DNA of 8,051 nt from Chloroflexota bacterium (GTDB lineage: Bacteria > Chloroflexota > Dehalococcoidia > JAUQQI01): positions 3,467 to 11,517 of the forward strand of contig JAUQQI010000026.1 of the NCBI GenBank assembly GCA_030549955.1. Reading direction: 5' to 3'. Positions 1 to 6,470 of this stretch are shown piece by piece (within the stretch, counting starts at the first letter, position 1; every line of letters starts with the position of its first letter). The position numbers were made by a program, and so were the translations under genes. A model generated the notes under the pieces. The model was not told the DNA's origin, searched no databases, and saw only the letters and a program-made list of their open reading frames with translations.

Positions 1-1
1 G

Positions 2-1714
2 TGGTTTCTGGCCGGGACCCTCCTCCTGGGCCTCTACTCCCATTATTTCTTCGGCCTCTTTGCCCTGATACCGGCCATGGCCCTGCTCGCCTCCCGGCCG
101 GCCCTCCGCCCGGCCATCATCCTCCCTGGGGTCCTTTACCTGCCGTGGCTGGCGTGGGCCGCCCCCGACCTCTTTCGGGGGGCGGGGAATCGGGGGGAAT
201 CTTACCGGGCGCTGGCCGTGCCCGACTACCTTCTCGGGTATGTCGAGACGGTGGTGGCCGGGGATGGGTGCGGGGCGGCCTGCCCGGCGGCAGGTGTCGG
301 CGCCACCCTTCTCGCCGCCGGCGTCGGACTGGCGGTCCTCGCCGCCCGACGCCGGCCTGGGGTCAGTCTTCTCCTGGCCGGGCTGGTAGCCGCCCTGGCG
401 ATGGGGTTCGCCCTGCAGTTGCGGTATCCCTTCGGGGGCTATGTCCGTCTTCAGAGTGCAACTATTCCGGTCCTGCTCAGCCTGGTGGTCGCCGGTATCT
501 TCAGCGTATTGCCGGCCCGCGGCCCCCACGCCGTCGCAGGTTCGGCCCTCTTTATTGCCGGCCTCGCCCTGGTGGGCACACCCGGCACCATGCGCGAGTA
601 CCGGGAGAACCTGCGGCCCCTGGAGGATTACCGGCCCATTGCCCGCTGGCTCGCGGCGAACGCCTGGCCAGCCGACCTCATTCTCTGCGACTTTCCCTGG
701 CAGGTGGGGTATTTTCTCGCCTACCTGCCAGAACCCCGGCCCGGCCTGCTTTATCCGCCGAACCCGTTTGCCGGTGACCCCCCGTTCCGGCGCAAAACCG
801 AACTCTGGTACCCGGCCTACCAGGCCCTCGGCGGCACCGGCGCAGGCGGCCTTGAGGGACTCTTGCGCAGTCGACTCATCATGGCCGAGAACCGCTGGTT
901 CGGCAATACGCGCCTGCTCCGGTTTGCACCCAGCCCGGCCCAGACCCGCTGGGGCCGGGCTGAAAGGTCGGACCGCACCCCGCGACTTGTAAGCTGGTCG
1001 CTTCCGGCCGCGCCGGTCGACACCGGCCGGACGGTTGTGGTGAGCATTGAGTGGAACCTGGGCGGTATGCCCCGGTCAGGACTGAAGACCTTCGTCCACC
1101 TGGCAACGGCCGACGAGGCGATCGTGGCTCAGGCGGACGTTCCCCTGGAGGAATACCCTGGTACCCAGGTCCGGGTCGGCCTCCCCGTTCCCCCAGGGAC
1201 CCCGGCAGGAGAATATCGGGTCTGGACCGGCCTCTACCGGGCCGATACGGGCGAACGGCTTGAAGCCGGCCCGCAATCAACCCCTGACCGGCGGCTCTTA
1301 TTGGGAACCGTGACGCTGGGCCGGCCGGAGGTTTCACCCCGGCTAGACTTCCTTCCGCGGGGCCTCCGCCCGCCGGCCGATACCCAACTTGGACCCTACC
1401 GCATCCTCGGCCTCGAACTATACAACCTCAGCAATCCTCAGGGGACGGACCGGTTGCGGCCCGGCCAGACCGTCGAGCTTAGGGTCTATCTGGCCGGCAC
1501 CGACTTTTCGGGCAGTTTGACCCTGCGGGCCGAAGTTGACGGCCGGCGGTCCGTGCTTCGGACCGTTAGCCTGGAAGGATGCTACCCGTCCTATTGCCGG
1601 GTGCCCATCCGGGTAACTGTTCCGCCGGACCCGGGGAACGAAGTCCGTCTTGTCGCGAGCCTCGACTCCGGTCCGGCCGAAGCCGAGCTGGGCCGCTGGG
1701 GTCCGGGGTCTTAA
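2..1714 (+). CDS. GT39/ArnT-like membrane glycosyltransferase, 3' part (5' end outside window)
   Basis: The frame is open from the window edge to TAA at 1712-1714, giving 570 visible residues. The reading begins inside a hydrophobic helix with the aromatic stretch YSHYFFGLFAL, so the N-terminus is missing and the first in-window ATG (77) is not the start. About six membrane helices are visible (roughly residues 1-29, 37-54, 97-115, 120-139, 152-170, 176-193). A soluble part follows with EDYRPIARWL (about 208-217), a type of segment that follows the last helices in GT39-like (dolichyl-phosphate-mannose mannosyltransferase/ArnT) proteins. These enzymes use polyprenyl-phosphate sugars at the outer face of the membrane. 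The catalytic N-terminal loop is not in the window, so donor and acceptor cannot be told. Residues about 330-570 look like two beta-sandwich modules (FVHL at 364-367, GEYRVWTGLY at 403-412, LGPYRILGLEL at 463-473), with a cysteine pair C527/C532. It converges on lpdA. The family call is by pattern only. Confidence 0.7.
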   Translation, partial: WFLAGTLLLGLYSHYFFGLFALIPAMALLASRPALRPAIILPGVLYLPWLAWAAPDLFRGAGNRGESYRALAVPDYLLGYVETVVAGDGCGAACPAAGVGATLLAAGVGLAVLAARRRPGVSLLLAGLVAALAMGFALQLRYPFGGYVRLQSATIPVLLSLVVAGIFSVLPARGPHAVAGSALFIAGLALVGTPGTMREYRENLRPLEDYRPIARWLAANAWPADLILCDFPWQVGYFLAYLPEPRPGLLYPPNPFAGDPPFRRKTELWYPAYQALGGTGAGGLEGLLRSRLIMAENRWFGNTRLLRFAPSPAQTRWGRAERSDRTPRLVSWSLPAAPVDTGRTVVVSIEWNLGGMPRSGLKTFVHLATADEAIVAQADVPLEEYPGTQVRVGLPVPPGTPAGEYRVWTGLYRADTGERLEAGPQSTPDRRLLLGTVTLGRPEVSPRLDFLPRGLRPPADTQLGPYRILGLELYNLSNPQGTDRLRPGQTVELRVYLAGTDFSGSLTLRAEVDGRRSVLRTVSLEGCYPSYCRVPIRVTVPPDPGNEVRLVASLDSGPAEAELGRWGPGS

Positions 1715-3135
1715 CCCCCTGAGCCCTGGGCCGGACGGCCGGCTGCGGTCCCGGTGAAAAAGTGAATCGCCTCGCCGTAAACGGCCAGGGCGGCCTCTTT
1801 GACTGCCTCGGATAGAGTCGGGTGCGGGTGAACTGCCCAGCCGAACTCCTTGGGGGTGCCTTCGAGGAGGCGGCCGATTACGCCTTCGCTGATCAGTTCC
1901 GTAACCTCGGGCCCGATCATATGGATGCCGAGGATTTCCCCGTAGTCGGCGTCAGCCACGATCTTGACAAAACCTTCGGCTTCCCCGAGGCCGAGGGCCT
2001 TGCCGTTGGCCCGGAACGGGAACTTGCCGACCCGGACCTGGTAGCCCGCTTCCCGCGCCTGGGCCTCGGTCAGCCCCACGCTGGCAATCTGCGGACTGCA
2101 GTAGGTGCACCGGGGCATATCGGCGTAGTCTTTCACCGGCGGGGGATTGAGGCCGGCGATGGTTTCGACGGCGACGACTCCCTGGTGGGACGCCACATGA
2201 GCCAGGGCGAGCTTTCCGGTAACGTCGCCGATGGCCCAGATCCCGGGCACGTTCGTCCGCATCCGTTCGTCAATCTTGACCCACCCCCGCTCGAGCTCAA
2301 CCCCGACCTCTTCGAGGCCAAGCCCCTGGGTGTTTGGAACGATACCGATGCCCAGAAGCACCTGTTCAGCGGTTAGGGAACCCGGGCCCCCCGGTCCGCC
2401 CAGCTGGAGGGTGACGCCGGAATCAGTGACCTGCGCAGCCTCGACTTTTGTGCCGGTCATAACGTTGATGCCCTGCTTCTTGAAAGCCCGCTCAAGCTCC
2501 GCCGAGACCTCCTCATCCTCCTGCGGGACGAGTCGGGGCAACATCTCCAGGACGGTCACCTCGACCCCGTAGGCCGCAAATATATACGCGAACTCAACCC
2601 CGACCGCCCCACCCCCAACAATGACCATGGACCGGGGCAATTCCTGGAGGTTCAGGGCGTGGTAGCTCGTGAGGACCCGGCGGCCATCGGGCTGCAGGCC
2701 GGGCAGGGTTCGGGGCGAGCCGCCCGTAGCGACGATGATGTTCTTCGTTTCAAGCTCCTGGCCCCCCGGCCTGACGGCCACGCGGTTCCGGCCGGCTACA
2801 AACCCCTCACCGGACAGGACCTCAACCCCGTGGCGCTTAAGGAGAAACTCGACGCCCCTGACGAGCCGGTCCACGACCTCGCGGCTTCGGGCGTAAGCCC
2901 GGCTGTAATCGAACCGGACCCCCTCAAAGCTGAGGCCCCAGTAGCCGCCCTGCTTGACGGCATTGACGATATCGGCGTTCCGGATCAGGGCCTTGGTCGG
3001 GATACAGCCCCAGTTCAGGCAAACGCCCCCAACCCGGTCGCGCTCGACCAGGGCTGTCTTCAGGCCCAGCTGAGCCGCCCGGATGGCAGCCACGTAGCCG
3101 CCCGGACCGCCCCCGATGATGACCACGTCGTACAT
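1711..3135 (-). CDS. lpdA: Dihydrolipoyl dehydrogenase (E3 of pyruvate dehydrogenase complex)
   Basis: This 474-residue FAD flavoprotein reoxidises the dihydrolipoyl arm of E2 with NAD+; the length is normal for the family. Visible signatures are the N-terminal FAD-binding GGGPGG (8-13), the redox disulfide in GGVCLNWGCIPTK (C39 and C44), ATGGSP (136-141), and the NAD-binding GGGAVGVE (174-181). A second FAD segment reads GIWAIGDVTG. The C-terminal interface motif HPHPTLSE (436-443) carries the catalytic pair H438 and E443. All catalytic residues are present, so it should be active. The ATG at 3135 is preceded by GGAGGT with 8 nt spacing. It begins 18 nt after the E2 stop and is the last gene of the operon. 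A short Gly/Ala/Pro-rich tail follows the last conserved part. The TAA stop shares bases with the stop of the convergent glycosyltransferase. E3 may also serve other 2-oxoacid complexes or the glycine cleavage system, but its position ties it to PDH. Confidence 0.96.
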   Translation of the reverse strand: MYDVVIIGGGPGGYVAAIRAAQLGLKTALVERDRVGGVCLNWGCIPTKALIRNADIVNAVKQGGYWGLSFEGVRFDYSRAYARSREVVDRLVRGVEFLLKRHGVEVLSGEGFVAGRNRVAVRPGGQELETKNIIVATGGSPRTLPGLQPDGRRVLTSYHALNLQELPRSMVIVGGGAVGVEFAYIFAAYGVEVTVLEMLPRLVPQEDEEVSAELERAFKKQGINVMTGTKVEAAQVTDSGVTLQLGGPGGPGSLTAEQVLLGIGIVPNTQGLGLEEVGVELERGWVKIDERMRTNVPGIWAIGDVTGKLALAHVASHQGVVAVETIAGLNPPPVKDYADMPRCTYCSPQIASVGLTEAQAREAGYQVRVGKFPFRANGKALGLGEAEGFVKIVADADYGEILGIHMIGPEVTELISEGVIGRLLEGTPKEFGWAVHPHPTLSEAVKEAALAVYGEAIHFFTGTAAGRPAQGSGG

Positions 3136-3143
3136 GGGTCGAA

Positions 3144-3149
3144 ACCTCC
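3144..3149 (-). promoter_or_regulatory. Ribosome binding site of lpdA
   Basis: GGAGGT stands 8 nt before the ATG at 3135, inside the 18-nt gap after the E2 stop codon. It is a strong match to the anti-Shine-Dalgarno. Confidence 0.75.
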
Positions 3150-3153
3150 AGCT

Positions 3154-4380
3154 CTAAATAAGGAGGGAAACCGGATTTTCCAGGAGCCGCTTGAACTCAC
3201 CGAGAAACTGGGCCGCCTCGGCCCCGTCGGCTACCCGGTGGTCCACCGAAATCGTCGCCTTCATTATGTCGGCGACGACAATCTGGTCACCCCGGACGAC
3301 GGGCCGGCGCTGGACCGACCCCGTAGCCAGAATCGCCGCGTTCGGCGGATTAATAATCGCGGCGAAGCTTTCCACGTCGAACATCCCCAGATTGCTTATT
3401 GTGAAGGTGCCCCCAACCTGGTCCTCGGCCCGGAGGTGCCCCTCCCGGGCCCGGCGGGCCAGCTCCTTTGTCTCCCGGGCGATTTCGAACAGGCTCTTGC
3501 CAACCGCGTCGTGGACGACCGGCGCCAGCAAGCCCTCGGGCGTCGCAACGGCCATCGCGATATTGACGGCCTTGAAAACCCGGAGCCGGTCACCGCTAAA
3601 GGCGGAGTTGAGCCGGGGGAACTTCGTCAGGGCCTTCGCCGCGGCCTTGATAATCAGGTCGTTGACCGAGAGGCGGGCCTCTTCGTCGAGCTGAGCGTTG
3701 AGCTGGGCCCGAAACCGCATGGCCTCGGTCATGTCGACCTCGACCGTCACGTAGAAATGGGGGGCCTGCTGCTTGCTCTCCGTCATCCGCCGGGCAATAG
3801 TCTGCCGCATCCGGGAGAGGGGCTCCTCGACGGCCTCCGGCATCCCCGGAGGCGGCGCGGCCGGCGGGGGCGCCTCGACCCGGGGCGGTGCCGGCGCGGC
3901 AGCCTGCTCCCGCAGCCGGGCGGCGTAGGCCTCCACATCCTCACGGGTGATCCGGCCCTCCGGCCCGGTCCCCTGGACCTGTCGGAGGTCGATACCGAGC
4001 TCTTCAGCCAGGCGCCGGGCCACCGGCGTGGCCCGGACCCGGACCTCTTCGGCGGGGGCCTGGGAGGGGGCTGCCGGGCTGGTCGGTGCAGCTACCGCCG
4101 GCTGAATGCCGGCCTCCTTCAGGATGTCATCGATCGGCTCGCCCGGCTCGCCGATGACCGCGATGAGGGTGCCGACCGGAACCCGCTGTCCTTCCGGGAG
4201 GACGATTTTGCGCAGGATGCCGGAGGAGAACGCCTCCAGCTCGACAGTGGCCTTATCCGTCTCGATCTCGGCAATCACCTCCCCCCGCTGGACCTGCTCG
4301 CCTTCCCGTTTTCGCCAGCGGGCGACCGCTCCCTCGGTCATGTCATAGCCAAGCTGAGGCATGGTGACTCGGTAGGCCAT
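3154..4380 (-). CDS. pdhC: Dihydrolipoyllysine-residue acetyltransferase (E2 of pyruvate dehydrogenase complex)
   Basis: This 408-residue core subunit transfers the acetyl group from E1 to CoA. Domains in order: one lipoyl domain (about 3-78) with the lipoylated lysine K43 in ETDKATVE; an Ala/Pro linker; a peripheral-subunit-binding domain (about 116-153, with ATPVARRLAEELGID and GTGPEGRITREDV); a second Ala/Pro-rich linker (about 159-180); then the catalytic acyltransferase domain. That domain carries the active-site motif DHRVADG (380-386), with H381 and D385. A single lipoyl domain makes this a compact E2 compared with multi-lipoyl proteins such as E. coli AceF. The ATG at 4380 follows AAGGGGG with 6 nt spacing. 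It starts 35 nt after the E1 beta stop and lies 18 nt ahead of lpdA. Substrate choice (pyruvate versus branched-chain 2-oxoacid or acetoin) cannot be proved from E2 alone; pyruvate is favoured by the E1 sequences next to it. Confidence 0.94.
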   Translation of the reverse strand: MAYRVTMPQLGYDMTEGAVARWRKREGEQVQRGEVIAEIETDKATVELEAFSSGILRKIVLPEGQRVPVGTLIAVIGEPGEPIDDILKEAGIQPAVAAPTSPAAPSQAPAEEVRVRATPVARRLAEELGIDLRQVQGTGPEGRITREDVEAYAARLREQAAAPAPPRVEAPPPAAPPPGMPEAVEEPLSRMRQTIARRMTESKQQAPHFYVTVEVDMTEAMRFRAQLNAQLDEEARLSVNDLIIKAAAKALTKFPRLNSAFSGDRLRVFKAVNIAMAVATPEGLLAPVVHDAVGKSLFEIARETKELARRAREGHLRAEDQVGGTFTISNLGMFDVESFAAIINPPNAAILATGSVQRRPVVRGDQIVVADIMKATISVDHRVADGAEAAQFLGEFKRLLENPVSLLI

Positions 4381-4386
4381 TTGAGT

Positions 4387-4393
4387 CCCCCTT
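4387..4393 (-). promoter_or_regulatory. Ribosome binding site of pdhC
   Basis: AAGGGGG stands 6 nt before the ATG at 4380, inside the 35-nt gap after pdhB. Confidence 0.65.
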
Positions 4394-4415
4394 TTGCGGC
4401 AGCTAGGATTTCTGC

Positions 4416-5396
4416 TCAGACGCGGCTGCCAACCACCGACCGCACCGCCGCCAGCACGTCGGCCTCGTCGGGGACGACGTGGCGTTCAAGGTTGCGGTTG
4501 TAGGGCATCGGCACCTCGAGCATCCCGACTCGCACCACCGGTGCGTCCAGGTAGTCGAAGGCCTGCTCGGCGATCCGGGCCGCAACCTCGGCACCGACCC
4601 CAAACGACTTCCAGTCCTCTTCGACGATGACGACGTGGTTCGTCTTCTTGACGGACTCGACCACCGTCTCAATATCCAGGGGCCGGAGGGTGCGCAGGTC
4701 AACGATTTCGCAGTCAACCCCTTCAGCTTCAAGCTCCCGGGCCGCATTCATCGCAACATGGACCATCCGGGCGTAGGCGACAATGGTGACGTCCCGACCG
4801 GGCCGCTTGACGTCGGCCAGGCCGATGGGCACCAGGTATTCTTCGTCCGGAACCTCGCCCCGGATCCCGTAAAGCAACGTGTGCTCGATAAACAGCACCG
4901 GGTCGGGGTCGCGGATTGCGGCCTTTAGCAGGCCCTTGGCGTCGTACGGGGTCGACGGCATCACGACCTTGAGGCCCGGCACGTGGCTGTAGATCACTTC
5001 CAGGAACTGGGAGTGGGTCGCCCCAAGCTGACCCCAGCCGGCGGCCGTCCGAATCACCGCCGGGGCAGTAAACTGGCCCCCGAACATGTAATAGATTTTG
5101 GCCAGGTGGTTAATGATCTGGTCGGCGGCCAGGAGGCTAAAGTTTATCGTCATCAGTTCGGCCACCGGCTTTAATCCGCCCATCGCGGCCCCCGTTGCCA
5201 GCCCGACAATCGCCGCCTCGGCGATGGGCGTATCTTTGACCCGCTTCTCCCCGAACTCTTCAAGGAGCCCCCGGGTCACCGCGTACGACCCGCCGTAGGC
5301 CCCGATATCCTCCCCCATAAGAAAGACGCGCTCATCCCGCAGCATCTCCTCACGGAGAGCCTGACGTAAAGCTTCACGGAATGTCAGCTCAGGCAT
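4416..5396 (-). CDS. pdhB: Pyruvate dehydrogenase E1 component, beta subunit
   Basis: This 326-residue subunit pairs with E1 alpha to form the thiamine-diphosphate-dependent decarboxylase. The N-terminal pyrimidine-binding domain shows FREALRQAL, the MGEDIGAYGG loop (27-36), and TPIAE (56-60), whose E60 is the expected glutamate that activates the cofactor. The GATHSQ motif follows, with the active-site histidine H128. The C-terminal transketolase domain reads through VDLRTLRPLD and ends near VVGSRV. The loop before H128 (RTAAGWGQLGATHSQ) lacks the RxPxGxG-type pattern I remember from many E1 beta proteins, but the catalytic histidine is in place. The ATG at 5396 is chosen because GGAGGG lies 6 nt upstream; the in-frame TTG at 5402 would directly abut that site. 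The gene overlaps the end of pdhA by 8 nt, which suggests translational coupling and equal subunit output. Acetoin or branched-chain dehydrogenase beta subunits are the main alternatives. Confidence 0.93.
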   Translation of the reverse strand: MPELTFREALRQALREEMLRDERVFLMGEDIGAYGGSYAVTRGLLEEFGEKRVKDTPIAEAAIVGLATGAAMGGLKPVAELMTINFSLLAADQIINHLAKIYYMFGGQFTAPAVIRTAAGWGQLGATHSQFLEVIYSHVPGLKVVMPSTPYDAKGLLKAAIRDPDPVLFIEHTLLYGIRGEVPDEEYLVPIGLADVKRPGRDVTIVAYARMVHVAMNAARELEAEGVDCEIVDLRTLRPLDIETVVESVKKTNHVVIVEEDWKSFGVGAEVAARIAEQAFDYLDAPVVRVGMLEVPMPYNRNLERHVVPDEADVLAAVRSVVGSRV

Positions 5397-6396
5397 GGGC
5401 AACCCTCCGGGCCGGACCTGGGTTCACGTAGACGTACTCGGTGACGCTTTCAAGGGGCGGCTCGGGGCTCTCGTCCGCAAATCGGACCGCCTCCTCAACC
5501 TCGGCTTCAACCTCCTGCTCGATGGCCGCCAGCTCTTCGGCGGTCGCATACCCGTTCTGAATAATGTACCCGCTGAACCGGGTAATCGGGTCGCGCTGGC
5601 GGCGCCACTCCTCTACCTCTTCCCGGCTCCGGTAAAGCTCAGGGTCCGCCATCGAATGGCCCCGGAACCGGTAGGTCAGGGCCTCGATGAAGTACGGCCC
5701 GTGCCCGGCCCGGACGTAATCCATCGCCCGGCTCATGACTTCCCGGACCGCCAGTAGGTCCATCCCATCCACCTGCTCGGACCGGATGCCGTAAACTTCG
5801 GCCCGCCGGTAGATTTCCGGCGTGGAGGCGGCTCGCCGGACGTGGGTGCCCATCCCGTAGAAATTATTCTCGCACAGGAAGATTACAGGCAGCTTCCAGA
5901 GGGCCGCCAGATTAAGGCCCTCGTGGAATTCCCCAATATTGGTCGCCCCGTCCCCGAAGATACACAGGACGACCTCGTCCGCACCCCGGTACTGGATCGC
6001 GAGGGCCATCCCGCACGCCAGCGGGATATGGCCGCCAACGATGGCGTACCCGCCCCAGAACCGCAGCGCCGGGTCAGCCATATGCATCGACCCGCCCCGG
6101 CCCCGGCTGACGCCGGTCGTCTTGCCGAAGAGCTCGGCCATCACCCGCCGGGGATCCATCCCCCGGGCGAGGGCATGGCCGTGGTCGCGGTAATGGGTGA
6201 AGATATGGTCTTCCGGCCGGAGCACCGAGATTGCCCCCACCGCCACCGCCTCCTCGCCGTTGTAAAGGTGCAGAAACCCGCCGATTTTCCCGAGGGTGTA
6301 CATCTCCGCCGCCTTATCCTCGAACCGACGGATGAGCACCATCTGACGGTAGAAACCGAGGAGGAGTTCCCTGCTGAGAACCGTTTGCTCAATCAT
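5389..6396 (-). CDS. pdhA: Pyruvate dehydrogenase E1 component, alpha subunit
   Basis: This 335-residue subunit binds the diphosphate end of thiamine diphosphate and, with E1 beta, decarboxylates pyruvate and acetylates the lipoyl arm of E2. Family landmarks are GGFLHLYNGEEAVAVG (39-54), HYRDHGHALARGMDP (68-82), GRGGSMHM (99-106), and the cofactor motif GDGATN (148-153) ending with the asparagines N177/N178. RGHSMADP (245-252) matches the loop phosphorylated in the mitochondrial enzyme. YRDHGHALARGMDP and NNFYGMGT favour pyruvate over acetoin dehydrogenase. The ATG at 6396 is chosen because GGGGAG lies 9 nt upstream and the protein then begins like its relatives (LSRELLLGFYRQM). The frame is open further, to a TTG at 6474 that overlaps the fmt stop, but that extension has no good ribosome site and no family-like sequence. 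It is the first pdh gene, 74 nt after fmt, and its last codons contain the ribosome site of pdhB. Confidence 0.94.
   Translation of the reverse strand: MIEQTVLSRELLLGFYRQMVLIRRFEDKAAEMYTLGKIGGFLHLYNGEEAVAVGAISVLRPEDHIFTHYRDHGHALARGMDPRRVMAELFGKTTGVSRGRGGSMHMADPALRFWGGYAIVGGHIPLACGMALAIQYRGADEVVLCIFGDGATNIGEFHEGLNLAALWKLPVIFLCENNFYGMGTHVRRAASTPEIYRRAEVYGIRSEQVDGMDLLAVREVMSRAMDYVRAGHGPYFIEALTYRFRGHSMADPELYRSREEVEEWRRQRDPITRFSGYIIQNGYATAEELAAIEQEVEAEVEEAVRFADESPEPPLESVTEYVYVNPGPARRVAHA
5403..5408 (-). promoter_or_regulatory. Ribosome binding site of pdhB, inside the pdhA coding sequence
   Basis: GGAGGG stands 6 nt before the ATG at 5396 and directly abuts the alternative TTG at 5402, so it selects the ATG. 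It lies within the last codons of pdhA, so ribosomes finishing pdhA cover it, as expected for coupled translation of the two E1 subunits. Confidence 0.8.
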
Positions 6397-6405
6397 CGCG
6401 CAACG

Positions 6406-6411
6406 CTCCCC
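6406..6411 (-). promoter_or_regulatory. Ribosome binding site that decides the pdhA start
   Basis: GGGGAG on the minus strand stands 9 nt before the ATG at 6396. It supports that start over the longer in-frame TTG start at 6474, which has no well-placed site. Confidence 0.7.
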
Positions 6412-6415
6412 GTTT

Positions 6416-6426
6416 GTAATGATTAC
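6416..6426. repeat. 11-bp perfect palindrome upstream of pdhA (possible operator)
   Basis: GTAATGATTAC has 5-bp arms around one central base and is AT-rich in a GC-rich setting. It sits in the 74-nt fmt-pdhA spacer, 5 nt upstream of the pdhA ribosome site. It overlaps the -10 position of a weak promoter-like match (TTGATG at 6450-6445, then CGTAAT at 6427-6422 after 17 nt, minus strand). It does not resemble the E. coli PdhR operator. Arms this short can arise by chance. Confidence 0.25.
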
Positions 6427-6470
6427 GCTCCCACAAAAGGATAGCATCAACGGGGCCCGCCGACCAGTAA

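Noticed and set aside
1..777. 258-codon plus-strand frame at the left edge
   Set aside because: It overlaps the glycosyltransferase in another frame. The product is Pro/Arg/Gly-rich with no helices or motifs, while the competing frame has proper membrane helices.
1725..1750. GC-rich hairpin in the lpdA 3' end as a terminator
   Set aside because: The stem is short, lies within coding sequence, and has no T-tract on either strand.
2659..4503. A 614-codon open frame on the plus strand, antisense to lpdA and pdhC
   Set aside because: It lies wholly opposite two genes with complete catalytic motifs. Its translation is rich in Gly, Pro, Arg and Asp with no recognisable domain, and long antisense frames are expected where GC-rich codons make stops rare.
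5397..5402. TTG start of pdhB two codons upstream of the ATG
   Set aside because: The GGAGGG ribosome site ends directly at that TTG, leaving no spacing, whereas the ATG at 5396 is ideally placed.
4416..6396. Acetoin dehydrogenase or branched-chain 2-oxoacid dehydrogenase instead of PDH
   Set aside because: The E1 alpha motifs HYRDHGHALARGMDP and NNFYGMGT are closer to pyruvate enzymes as I remember them, and no acetoin or branched-chain genes lie nearby. Phylogeny would settle it.
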